This document shows, piece after piece, positions 17,928 through 26,640 of a stretch of 48,496 bases of DNA. Position 1 is the first letter of the stretch; every line of letters begins with the position of its first letter. The DNA is from Prevotella sp. (GTDB lineage Bacteria; Bacteroidota; Bacteroidia; Bacteroidales; Bacteroidaceae). The DNA lies in assembly GCA_022771625.1 (NCBI GenBank), contig JALFCW010000058.1:1-48496 (forward strand), in the 5' to 3' direction. A model generated the notes under the pieces. It ran no database searches and had not been told where the DNA came from. It was given only the letters and a program-made list of their open reading frames with translations. A program made the position numbers and the translations under genes.

Positions 17928-20900
17928 ATGAATTTCTCCGAACTATATAACAACAACCGCACAGCGGTGGAAAGAGCACTGGTGGCTATGTGGTGTGGCG
18001 AATCAACAAACGAGAGTCAACGCTCGTATATCAAGCAGATGAAGACACTCATTGGCGAGTTGTTTGCACCCAAGAATGCTGTGCCCGTAGTGCAATGTAT
18101 GAACTCCTATATCCCCGTTGCTCCCGAAAAGGCAGAGGAGGCAAAGGCATTGGTGGGGAAACTGTGGACAGCAACATATCCACCTTACGAGCACCAAAGC
18201 AAATGCTGGGATGTGCTGTTGAACCAAAGGACATCTGACGACAAGCCCAAGTCGATTGTCGTTACAACTGGTACGGGTTCTGGTAAGACCGAATGTTTTA
18301 TGATGCCGTTGATACACGACCTTACGCAAAACGCACTGCCTGGAGAGATACAGGCTCTCTTCCTCTATCCGCTCAATGCCCTGATGGAAGACCAGAAGGA
18401 ACGACTGGAAGAACTCATCTCTACTGCGGAATCCACCACAGGCACACGACTGACCTATACGGTGTATAATGGCGACCTTCCGGAGATAGAACCGAAGAAC
18501 ACCGACCGTTCTGACGATGCAGAGAAACTGCGACAACGCATTGAGCAAGTGACGGGTGGAAAATATGAATGGGTGAAAGATGATTCAGATGATAGAGGAC
18601 ACTATGAGTTGAAGAACATGAAATATCCTCACATGGTCTATACACGTAAGGCCGTGCGAGATACTCCTCCCCATATCGTACTTACCAATCCGACCATGTT
18701 GGAATATATCCTGTTGAGAGGAGCTGATGCCAAGCTTATCGTGGCAGGCAAGCACAGTTTGAGATGGGTGGTCATCGACGAGACTCACTCCTATACAGGT
18801 GCCGGTGCAGCGGAGTTGGCGATGTTGCTCCGTCGTGTGCTGTTGGCTTTCCAGGTTGATGCTGAGAATGTGCGTTTTGCCACTTCATCTGCCACATTTG
18901 GCAATGGTGAAGACGAGGAGAACGAAGAGAGAGAACTAAAAGAGTTCATTGCCAAAATTACGGGCATCAGGACTGACCAGGTGGAGGTGATAGGCGGAAG
19001 ACGTATCGGTGAGAAAGAGATTCCTGTGGGTGATGACGAGGAACGCTGGCGGAAGATATTCAAGGCTGATTATATCGCCCTTGATGAACTCTATCCTGGA
19101 GAGGCTTCTATTAGCGAAAAACTACAGTGGCTCGACGATATGTGTCAGCGTGAGGAAGAAAGATATAAGGCAGCGGGCAAGAAGGTGCCCGACATGAAGT
19201 TGAAGGTGCATTATTTCTATCGTGTGCCGAACAATGGTCTGTTTGTCCGTCTCAGTGAGTATGCCGACGGATCGTTCAAGATATACACTGAGAATGTTAC
19301 CGGGAAAAGGGTAGGGGAGGCATATAGTAAGACTTCAGCCATGGAAGAAGTGCCGCTGCTGGAACTCAGTCGTTGCAAACACTGTGGTGAATATGTAGCC
19401 TTGGCACAGGTGAATACAGAAGACTGGACATATGATGCGATAGCTACGGATGACAGTGACATGTTTGACCTCGAAATGGATGACAGTGACGAAAACGGCA
19501 CTAAGAAGTATGCCATCTTTGGCCTATCAAACGAAAAGAACACTAAGGGAGACGGCAACGTGAAGTTCCGACTGATGCCAGGAGCCAAGCTCCAACCGCT
19601 GACTCCTGCAGAAGATAAAGACTCAGGCGAATGGCATGTGGTGGGTAATATCCAAGGATGCTGCCCTTACTGCAATGCCAAGCAGACAAAGAGTCACAAT
19701 ACAGACAAGGATGTGGATGCCGATGCTATTGGCAATATGGAAGACAATCGTCTTCAGAAATTCCGCCTCTCTGCAGACTTCATCTCACGTGTACTGGCTC
19801 CAAGCATACTTGACCAGTTGGACAAGGGTACATCTCAGACCGACGGCATTGTATTGCATGACGGTCAGCAATATATCAGTTTTGTGGATAGCCGACAGGT
19901 TGCTGCTAGGGCAACATTGAAACAGAATCTGGAGCAGGAACGCATGTGGTTTTACAGCACCATATATCATGAGCTTTGCCGCCGAAAGGCTAATGGACTT
20001 ACCAAGGAGGCGGCCATGACTCAGATTATGGCGAAGGTGCAGGCCGACCCGATGTCCATGATGAAGTATGCTCCAATCATGGGCAACCTGCAATCGCCAG
20101 ACCCGAAGGTGGTGCAGAGGCAATTGGATGAATTGTCCTGCAAATACATGACATGGCGGGAGATTGCCGAACTAATCAAGAAAGACAAATACTGTCCAGT
20201 ATTTGCTTCAGTATTTGTAAAGAGGTCGGGCGACAGTGATGAGATAGAGGACGGACTGCCGTCGGACGAGATACTGGACAAATATGTGCAGAGTATTATG
20301 GTGATGTATTTGGGGCATCGTCCGGCATCGGCTGCATCGCCCGAGAACATGGGACTCTTCGAGACATGCTATCCACAGTTGGAGAAAGTGAAACTTCCTC
20401 AGGCTGTTGAAGACTTCAACGAACTGTTGGACAATCCATCCAACAGAATCACCGAGGAAGACTGGCGAAACCTAATGCAGGTATATCTCGACTATACCGT
20501 CAGAAACAACCAATCGTTCTATCTTCGCATACCAGGTAACGACAAGATAGATATTTTTTCTACCGTGCGCTTTGCCACGGAGAAACCTCGCCGCCGTCCG
20601 TTCAATAAACCGAAATTGGAAGAGGGCAAGGTTTCAACGGCTCGTATCGTCCGTTACCTATGTGCACTTATCTCGCGCGATGACCCATCACTCTCGTTGA
20701 ATGATGCACAGCGGCAGTATTTTCATGAAATATCTGGTGTGATTGATGCGCTATGGGAAACAATGACGTGCGATGAATACAAGATACTGCAGGTGGGTGA
20801 GCGATTGGATGACAACGGGCACTTTGTCACAGAGAAGGACAAAGCTCCGCGTTTCAACCTGAACGACCTCTGCTTCAAACTCTATGATGATGTTTATCTT

Positions 20901-23900
20901 TGCGACACAAAGGCAGACGGAAAGCGTCATGCCGTTTGCCTGCGACCTATTGGCAATAACTTCAAGCGTTTCTCACCATATTTAGAGGGTACGACACCTG
21001 TTGAACTGAAAGAAGACCTCCATGAACAATGGGATGCCTATCCCTATTATGAAGGCTCGGGCAAGGAGGCTGATAAGAAAACTATTGACTCATGGTCAAA
21101 ACAAAACAGGCCACTGCTTTGGAACAATCACCTGTGGGGTGAGGATGGCGTGTTCTCTGACCGTTTGGAAGATATACACCTTTTCCCAAACCTATTCTTA
21201 CAACAAGAGCATACAGCACAGGTAGATAAGAGCGTGGCACGAGGACTGCAGTCTAAGTTTAAAGATCATACCATCAACATCATGGCATGTTCAACAACTA
21301 TGGAGATGGGTGTTGACCTCGGTAACTTGGAGGTTGTGATGCTGCAGAGCGTTCCTCCGATGCCTGCCAATTATAAGCAGCGTGCCGGACGAAGCGGACG
21401 TAACAATAAGGTACGCAGTGCGTGCATCACGCTGTGTGGTTCTGACGTGATAGGACTCCGAACACTTCGCAATCCGATAGATAAGATTATTAGTAGGCCT
21501 GTGCGTGTACCTACTGTAGATTTGATGAGTCCGCAAGTGGTGCAGCGTCATGCCAACTCCTTCCTCGTGCGTGCCTTTGGCGTGTTTACCGAAGGGACGA
21601 ATGGGGGAAGACTGACACAGAAGGTGGCAGACTTCTACACTCCCTTCGAGGTGAGGGTGAGCAATGGAAAGATAGTGATTCTTAATGGTTCGAGCGAAGC
21701 CGACCCTGACGATTTGTTGGGCGACCCTAAGGGTACGATGTATGAGAAGTTCAACATACTTTGTTCTCAACCATTGGAAGCGGATGTGCGAGAAGACCTT
21801 ACCAAACTGCTGAAGGACACCTTCTATGACGGTAGGCTGACGCAGGTGGTAAAGAATGCACAGGATGCAAACGACCGTTGCTATGCCGAATTATATACCA
21901 AACTCGTTGATTACAAGACTGCATTCTCGGGCAGTGGACCTATCAGCGACAAGTTCCGCATTAAGTTGAAGATGCAGTATATAGAGGTGCTCTATAAGCG
22001 TCTGCTTAACTTTTGGGCAACCAGCCGCTTCACGCCCAATGCCAATATGCCGGTGAATGTACTGACGCTTGACCTAAACAGTAACGGGAAGCGAGATTTC
22101 TTCACGCCGATGACATCTTCCAATCCGTCGTATTCACTTCGTGACGCCATTGCACAGTATGCTCCAGGCAACAATGTCGCAGTGGATGGTGTGGTATATA
22201 CAGTAAGAGGCATAGAAATCACCAATATGTATGACAATACCCATAAGGCATACAAGACCATCTATCGCAACAGCGACAAAACAGTAATCGACGATGCCAA
22301 CCTGAGCAACCAGATAAGATGGGCGGTTAATAGGGAGAATGGCCTTGAACTTATTCAGCCAGTTGGTTTCCTGCCAGACATGAACGAGGATAAGACCCGT
22401 ATCATGGATTCTAATGTCTATACTCGGGTGAGTGCCCAGCTGATAGATGCAGATGACTGGCCAAACTACGTGACAGAGCCACACCTTTTCTCCATGCGTC
22501 CGAATAATGAATCAGGCAATGCCAAGATACTCTATTACAACGAGGGAAAAGGCTATGGCTATTGTTTCTGTCCACGATGTGGGCGAACTGTGCTTGAGGA
22601 CGACGTGGCGGATAAGGACGAGCCACTGAAGTTCCCATACGAGTTCAACCCTATGACTCCCAAGCGTAAAGAGGGTCAGCCGGAGAAACCTAATTATCAC
22701 TTTGCCATCGCCGGCAAGGAGATGAGAAAGGCTTGCTCCTGCTCTAATGATAAGGACAAAGTGAAGCGTAATGTCATCATAGGCGACCTGATACAGACCG
22801 ACTTTTGCGAAATACGTATCCGTCATAAAGGCAAGAAAAAGTGGATGTCTAATCGTGACGAGGAAGAGAATCTGCTCTTTACCCTCGGCATCGCCTTTAC
22901 GCAGACGTTGGTAGATATATTGGGAAAGGAACGTGGTGCAGTGGATTTCGCACTTATGCCAAATGGACATATCTGTATATTTGATTGCAACCCCGGTGGT
23001 GCCGGCTATGCCAACCAAATGGCTAACATGATGGTGATGAAGGAAGTAATCAAGGCATCAAAGAAACTGTTGATGGAAGCCCGGGAAAGAAAATCAAAGG
23101 ATATGCTCCTCGACAAATTCACCCTGCGCTACGCCAAGTACCTCGATATAGATGCAGCCTTGGCATGGATAGCTGAAGAGGAAGAGGTGGGCGACACCAT
23201 TCCGCAGCCTATCAAGGATGCTTTCCCAGGTGCATCGCCTTCGCAGACCACCATATATGACCTGAAGAAGGCTTATGTAGCATCGCACCAGGAGTTGGTG
23301 TTGTTTGCCGACAATGACTTCTGCGACTGGGACTATGAGGACAATGAAAACGGTTGGCAGCCTCAGTTTATGAACCATTTCGTGATGAAGAGCCAGACGG
23401 TCTCATTTTGTGTGATGGAATCGGAAGAGGTCACCATGGTAGAGCCGATAAAAGCCATGTGTCGTGAGATAAAGGCTTGGGCAAAGGGTGGCGATGTCAA
23501 GTCGATGAAGAATCCTTGGCGTGACAATGGGCTATATCCCATTGCATATATCGACGGCAATCTATACTTTATGAGCAACAAGGAACGTGCCCAACTCAAC
23601 ATGCAGTGGGGCAATGACACGATGTTCTTTGTTCGCACGGACAATCCATTATCTGCAGCCAAGGCGATAGACCTTTCTTATAAGCCTTCTACTAAGGTGT
23701 TGAAACTATCAGGCGAACGATATAAGGAAATCCATACAGGTCAGTTAGGTGAAATCCTACAATCGGAGACAGATGGACTCATTGACGAGTTCATAGACTA
23801 TGCAAAGCAAAGTGGTTGTCGTCTGAAGATAAGCTATCAGGACGAGCACTTGAAGAGCATTATGGGTATGATTATCACACTGCAAACCATTCAACATATT

Positions 23901-24314
23901 GTGAAGCAGATAGGCTCAGACTTAGACATCGAGTTCAAGGTTGAGGCATATCGTGATGACAAGGGCAATGCCAACAAGATTTGCACTAACCTTCCTTCAT
24001 CCGAACTACGTGATGACTGGTTGACTCGTCTCACAAATGCCTGGATTGACGACTTGGTGCATGACTATAATATCCGTGGCAATCTCATCCCCGTGTTTTC
24101 CCTCCCCAAGCGCACTCTCACCCATTGGCGTGTTCTGTCTATCACCTGTGGCGACAAGCAGCTCGCCATCTATCCCGATGGCGGTTTCATCAATGAGTGG
24201 AACATAGCCCGTCAACCCAACGGCGAGCGTTTCGAGGTATCGACCATCACCCACGATGCGAAGATTTATCTATATAGGAACAAAGATATTAAAATAGACG
24301 TGACGATAGAATAA
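17928..24314 (+). CDS. DruE-type giant DUF1998 helicase
   Basis: This is a superfamily 2 helicase of about 2128 residues. Motif I is TTGTGSGKT (113-121) and motif II DETH (284-287). The C-terminal RecA domain shows TMEMGVDLG and a QRAGRSGR motif VI (1151-1158). Possible zinc-binding cysteine pairs lie near 483 (CKHC) and 578 (CPYC), then again near 1546 (CPRC) and 1601. A DUF1998/MZB signature, FDCNPGGAGYANQ, is near 1685, followed by an unrecognised extension of about 430 residues. Overall length and order fit DruE better than the shorter DrmA of DISARM, which has the same helicase-DUF1998 core. An in-frame TTG at 17901 lies inside the previous gene; the ATG at 17928 is preferred. It presumably translocates on or remodels foreign DNA. 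Confidence 0.8.
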   Translation: MNFSELYNNNRTAVERALVAMWCGESTNESQRSYIKQMKTLIGELFAPKNAVPVVQCMNSYIPVAPEKAEEAKALVGKLWTATYPPYEHQSKCWDVLLNQRTSDDKPKSIVVTTGTGSGKTECFMMPLIHDLTQNALPGEIQALFLYPLNALMEDQKERLEELISTAESTTGTRLTYTVYNGDLPEIEPKNTDRSDDAEKLRQRIEQVTGGKYEWVKDDSDDRGHYELKNMKYPHMVYTRKAVRDTPPHIVLTNPTMLEYILLRGADAKLIVAGKHSLRWVVIDETHSYTGAGAAELAMLLRRVLLAFQVDAENVRFATSSATFGNGEDEENEERELKEFIAKITGIRTDQVEVIGGRRIGEKEIPVGDDEERWRKIFKADYIALDELYPGEASISEKLQWLDDMCQREEERYKAAGKKVPDMKLKVHYFYRVPNNGLFVRLSEYADGSFKIYTENVTGKRVGEAYSKTSAMEEVPLLELSRCKHCGEYVALAQVNTEDWTYDAIATDDSDMFDLEMDDSDENGTKKYAIFGLSNEKNTKGDGNVKFRLMPGAKLQPLTPAEDKDSGEWHVVGNIQGCCPYCNAKQTKSHNTDKDVDADAIGNMEDNRLQKFRLSADFISRVLAPSILDQLDKGTSQTDGIVLHDGQQYISFVDSRQVAARATLKQNLEQERMWFYSTIYHELCRRKANGLTKEAAMTQIMAKVQADPMSMMKYAPIMGNLQSPDPKVVQRQLDELSCKYMTWREIAELIKKDKYCPVFASVFVKRSGDSDEIEDGLPSDEILDKYVQSIMVMYLGHRPASAASPENMGLFETCYPQLEKVKLPQAVEDFNELLDNPSNRITEEDWRNLMQVYLDYTVRNNQSFYLRIPGNDKIDIFSTVRFATEKPRRRPFNKPKLEEGKVSTARIVRYLCALISRDDPSLSLNDAQRQYFHEISGVIDALWETMTCDEYKILQVGERLDDNGHFVTEKDKAPRFNLNDLCFKLYDDVYLCDTKADGKRHAVCLRPIGNNFKRFSPYLEGTTPVELKEDLHEQWDAYPYYEGSGKEADKKTIDSWSKQNRPLLWNNHLWGEDGVFSDRLEDIHLFPNLFLQQEHTAQVDKSVARGLQSKFKDHTINIMACSTTMEMGVDLGNLEVVMLQSVPPMPANYKQRAGRSGRNNKVRSACITLCGSDVIGLRTLRNPIDKIISRPVRVPTVDLMSPQVVQRHANSFLVRAFGVFTEGTNGGRLTQKVADFYTPFEVRVSNGKIVILNGSSEADPDDLLGDPKGTMYEKFNILCSQPLEADVREDLTKLLKDTFYDGRLTQVVKNAQDANDRCYAELYTKLVDYKTAFSGSGPISDKFRIKLKMQYIEVLYKRLLNFWATSRFTPNANMPVNVLTLDLNSNGKRDFFTPMTSSNPSYSLRDAIAQYAPGNNVAVDGVVYTVRGIEITNMYDNTHKAYKTIYRNSDKTVIDDANLSNQIRWAVNRENGLELIQPVGFLPDMNEDKTRIMDSNVYTRVSAQLIDADDWPNYVTEPHLFSMRPNNESGNAKILYYNEGKGYGYCFCPRCGRTVLEDDVADKDEPLKFPYEFNPMTPKRKEGQPEKPNYHFAIAGKEMRKACSCSNDKDKVKRNVIIGDLIQTDFCEIRIRHKGKKKWMSNRDEEENLLFTLGIAFTQTLVDILGKERGAVDFALMPNGHICIFDCNPGGAGYANQMANMMVMKEVIKASKKLLMEARERKSKDMLLDKFTLRYAKYLDIDAALAWIAEEEEVGDTIPQPIKDAFPGASPSQTTIYDLKKAYVASHQELVLFADNDFCDWDYEDNENGWQPQFMNHFVMKSQTVSFCVMESEEVTMVEPIKAMCREIKAWAKGGDVKSMKNPWRDNGLYPIAYIDGNLYFMSNKERAQLNMQWGNDTMFFVRTDNPLSAAKAIDLSYKPSTKVLKLSGERYKEIHTGQLGEILQSETDGLIDEFIDYAKQSGCRLKISYQDEHLKSIMGMIITLQTIQHIVKQIGSDLDIEFKVEAYRDDKGNANKICTNLPSSELRDDWLTRLTNAWIDDLVHDYNIRGNLIPVFSLPKRTLTHWRVLSITCGDKQLAIYPDGGFINEWNIARQPNGERFEVSTITHDAKIYLYRNKDIKIDVTIE

Positions 24315-24339
24315 TTACACTAACAAATGTGTAATTATT
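24310..24339. promoter_or_regulatory. Perfect 11-bp inverted repeat between druE-like and zorA-like genes
   Basis: AATAATTACAC at 24310-24320 is matched by its exact complement at 24329-24339 with an 8-base loop. The left arm contains the stop codon of the helicase gene. It lacks a G/C-rich stem and a T-run, so it is a weak terminator at best; an RNA processing or expression-tuning site, or a protein operator, is as likely. Base composition changes sharply at this point. Confidence 0.6.
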
Positions 24340-24375
24340 GCAAATAACAATAATCAATAAACAATAAGAATACAT

Positions 24376-25935
24376 ATGAATGATTTATTACTGAATTGGT
24401 GGAATTTTGTCGTGTTAGTTATCGGATTAATAGCAACATTCTGGTGTAAGAATAAATATAACGACACAAAATCAAAGCCATTGTTAACGTGCCTTCCAGG
24501 AGTATGGACATCCCTCGGTCTTCTTGGAACTTTTTGTGCAATTTGTCTTTCCTTACATGGATTAGATGCTAATTCTGAAATTGTTGACAATACGGGTAAA
24601 ACCTTAGCCGAAGTTAAGGCAGCAAGTAGTCAAGATCTTGATATAATGAAGATTATCAGCGAGCTTATTCCTGCTTTTACAACATCTATCATAGGTCTTA
24701 TTGGAGCACTCTTAGTTACTATATGGACAAAACTAAAGTTTGCGAATGAAGAAGTTGAAGAAAATAGTAAACTATCAAACACCACACCTGAAGAGTACAT
24801 TCGGGATATAGCAATCTATTCAAAGGAGATGACATCTAACAAGACCCTCCTGAACAAACACAATGAGCTGCTAACAGAATTGATTTATCTTCATAAGGAG
24901 GAAGAAAAGAAGAATAGAGAATACAACGATAAGCTCAACGACAATATTAGTCATCAGAGCGAGATTCTTAAAGAATTCATTGACGGCTTTGTTAAGCGTA
25001 TGGATGACATCTTCAAACAAATGCATGGTGCTATCCAGCAGCAAGTACAGAACTTTGGAGAAGAGCAATTTAGCAAGACCAGTGAGTTGCTTACTTCTAT
25101 TACTGAGCGTTTGAGTGCTGTTTCTACCGACATTATCGACAATCAGCGTAAATCTGTTGAGACGATGATGAATAACACGAATTTTGAAATAGGTAACATT
25201 ACGTCCTCAGTTACAAGGGTTCTTGGAGATTTGACATCTAATGTTCAAGAATCTCTTGCAACACTTAATACGCAACAATCAGAGCGTCTAAATGAGATTA
25301 TATCAAACTACGATACTCTTGCCACTAAACTGTCAGAGCAGAACACTGACTTTGCGACAAAGGTAACAGAACAGATGCATACAGAATATTCTAAGGTACA
25401 GGAGCATAACGTACAGAGCCTTCAGCAGATGGTTGAACTTAGAAATGCATATCAGGAAGTTACTTCTGATGTGCTTACGAGCACTCTCAATATGAATGAG
25501 AAAGCTACAGCAGACTTGAGAGAGTCGATGTCAGGATTTGTAACAAATATCCAGACCTTGATAGCTACACAATGTTCTGCTCTTAGTACTTCGATTTCTA
25601 CAAATGTGGAATCACTCAATAAAGCATACCAGTTTATTGAAAGTCTTGTGGCTGAGATACGTCAGAACTATGATCAGGCTGTTCTCGCTTATGGTGATGC
25701 TGTAAATATTGCTCATAGAATAAACGAGTCTTCAGAGAAGGCTATCGCAGCAAACAACAAGAGTTTACAGGCAGTTGAAGAAACTAACGATAGAATTTCG
25801 TCTGTTCTCGACTTACTTATGAAGCGTCAGGAAAACATTGAACAACTTACAAAACAGATTAGTTCTGTAAGTGGTGCTATCGTTGAATTGCAGAAATTGG
25901 AATTAATGCTTAACAAGATAACAAGTAACAGATGA
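24376..25935 (+). CDS. ZorA-like MotA/ExbB-family motor subunit
   Basis: This 519-residue protein has three predicted membrane helices, at about 10-26, 42-64 and 96-117. The second lies in a PGVWTSLGLLGTF context and the third in IPAFTTSIIGLIGALL, both characteristic of MotA/TolQ/ExbB channels and of ZorA. The remaining 380 residues form a long helical, coiled-coil-like cytoplasmic tail, as known for ZorA. In Zorya the ZorA5-ZorB2 complex is a proton-driven rotary motor in the inner membrane that senses phage invasion and signals along the tail. The stop overlaps the next start by four bases (ATGA), coupling it to the ZorB-like gene. The gene is clearly AT-richer than the upstream helicase. 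Confidence 0.85.
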   Translation: MNDLLLNWWNFVVLVIGLIATFWCKNKYNDTKSKPLLTCLPGVWTSLGLLGTFCAICLSLHGLDANSEIVDNTGKTLAEVKAASSQDLDIMKIISELIPAFTTSIIGLIGALLVTIWTKLKFANEEVEENSKLSNTTPEEYIRDIAIYSKEMTSNKTLLNKHNELLTELIYLHKEEEKKNREYNDKLNDNISHQSEILKEFIDGFVKRMDDIFKQMHGAIQQQVQNFGEEQFSKTSELLTSITERLSAVSTDIIDNQRKSVETMMNNTNFEIGNITSSVTRVLGDLTSNVQESLATLNTQQSERLNEIISNYDTLATKLSEQNTDFATKVTEQMHTEYSKVQEHNVQSLQQMVELRNAYQEVTSDVLTSTLNMNEKATADLRESMSGFVTNIQTLIATQCSALSTSISTNVESLNKAYQFIESLVAEIRQNYDQAVLAYGDAVNIAHRINESSEKAIAANNKSLQAVEETNDRISSVLDLLMKRQENIEQLTKQISSVSGAIVELQKLELMLNKITSNR

Positions 25936-26633
25936 GTAGAATTTCATTCCGTGATAACGGAGAAGAACATAATTTCTGGCAAAACTACACTGATTTGATG
26001 TCAGGCTTCCTCATAGTGTTTATCATTACGAGTCTCGTCGCGTATGGTAGCTATAAGGTTTATGTTGATTTGTACCACAATAAAGGTATTACTGAGAATA
26101 ACATTAATGATATTGTAGTAAATGCCGAACTATACAAAAAAATTAGGGAGTTTCAAGAGGCCCAGAAATCCATTAGTCGTAAATATTTCAAGTATAACGA
26201 TAAATACCAGCGATTTGAGTGTACTGTTGATGTTATGTTTGCACCTGAGAGCCCTGTAATTCCGCAATCATGTTATTCTCAATTGGAAGAGGCTGGAAAG
26301 GAGATTGAAGAAATCATTGACAAGTTTAAAGAATCTGCCAATGTATCTTTCAAGGTTGTAATAGAAGGTCGTGCAGCACGTTCTCATAATAATCCTAACC
26401 CAAACATGGATCAGAAAGCTTACGCAGCCAGACTAAGTTATGAACGTGCTCGTAACCTTCATCTATTCTGGAAAAATAAAGGTTTATTACAGAATATTGA
26501 GAAACAGAATGGAGAAGTCTTCATATCTGGCTCTGGATTTGAGGGCAAAGGAAGGTATACTGGTTTTGGACCAAATGGAGAGGACAAAAATAAAACTTTT
26601 ATTATTCAAATTATTCCATACATAACCTACTGA
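25932..26633 (+). CDS. ZorB-like OmpA/MotB-family motor subunit
   Basis: This 233-residue protein has a short cytoplasmic N-terminus, one membrane helix (about 23-45) with a conserved aspartate at its start (D21 in FWQNYTDLMSGF), and a periplasmic OmpA-like peptidoglycan-binding domain (about 120-230, with a VIEGRA segment and YERARNL). This matches MotB and in particular ZorB, where the aspartate carries protons through the ZorA channel. It is translationally coupled to the ZorA-like gene and followed after seven bases by the GHKL-DUF3883 gene. With ZorA it should form the envelope-spanning sensor motor of the system. Confidence 0.85.
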   Translation: MSRISFRDNGEEHNFWQNYTDLMSGFLIVFIITSLVAYGSYKVYVDLYHNKGITENNINDIVVNAELYKKIREFQEAQKSISRKYFKYNDKYQRFECTVDVMFAPESPVIPQSCYSQLEEAGKEIEEIIDKFKESANVSFKVVIEGRAARSHNNPNPNMDQKAYAARLSYERARNLHLFWKNKGLLQNIEKQNGEVFISGSGFEGKGRYTGFGPNGEDKNKTFIIQIIPYITY

Positions 26634-26640
26634 TAACATT

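Noticed and set aside
8315..24314. A DISARM system based on the DUF1998 helicase and methyltransferase
   Set aside because: The helicase is far longer than DrmA, and I see neither a DrmB-like (DUF1998-only) gene nor a phospholipase-D DrmC gene.
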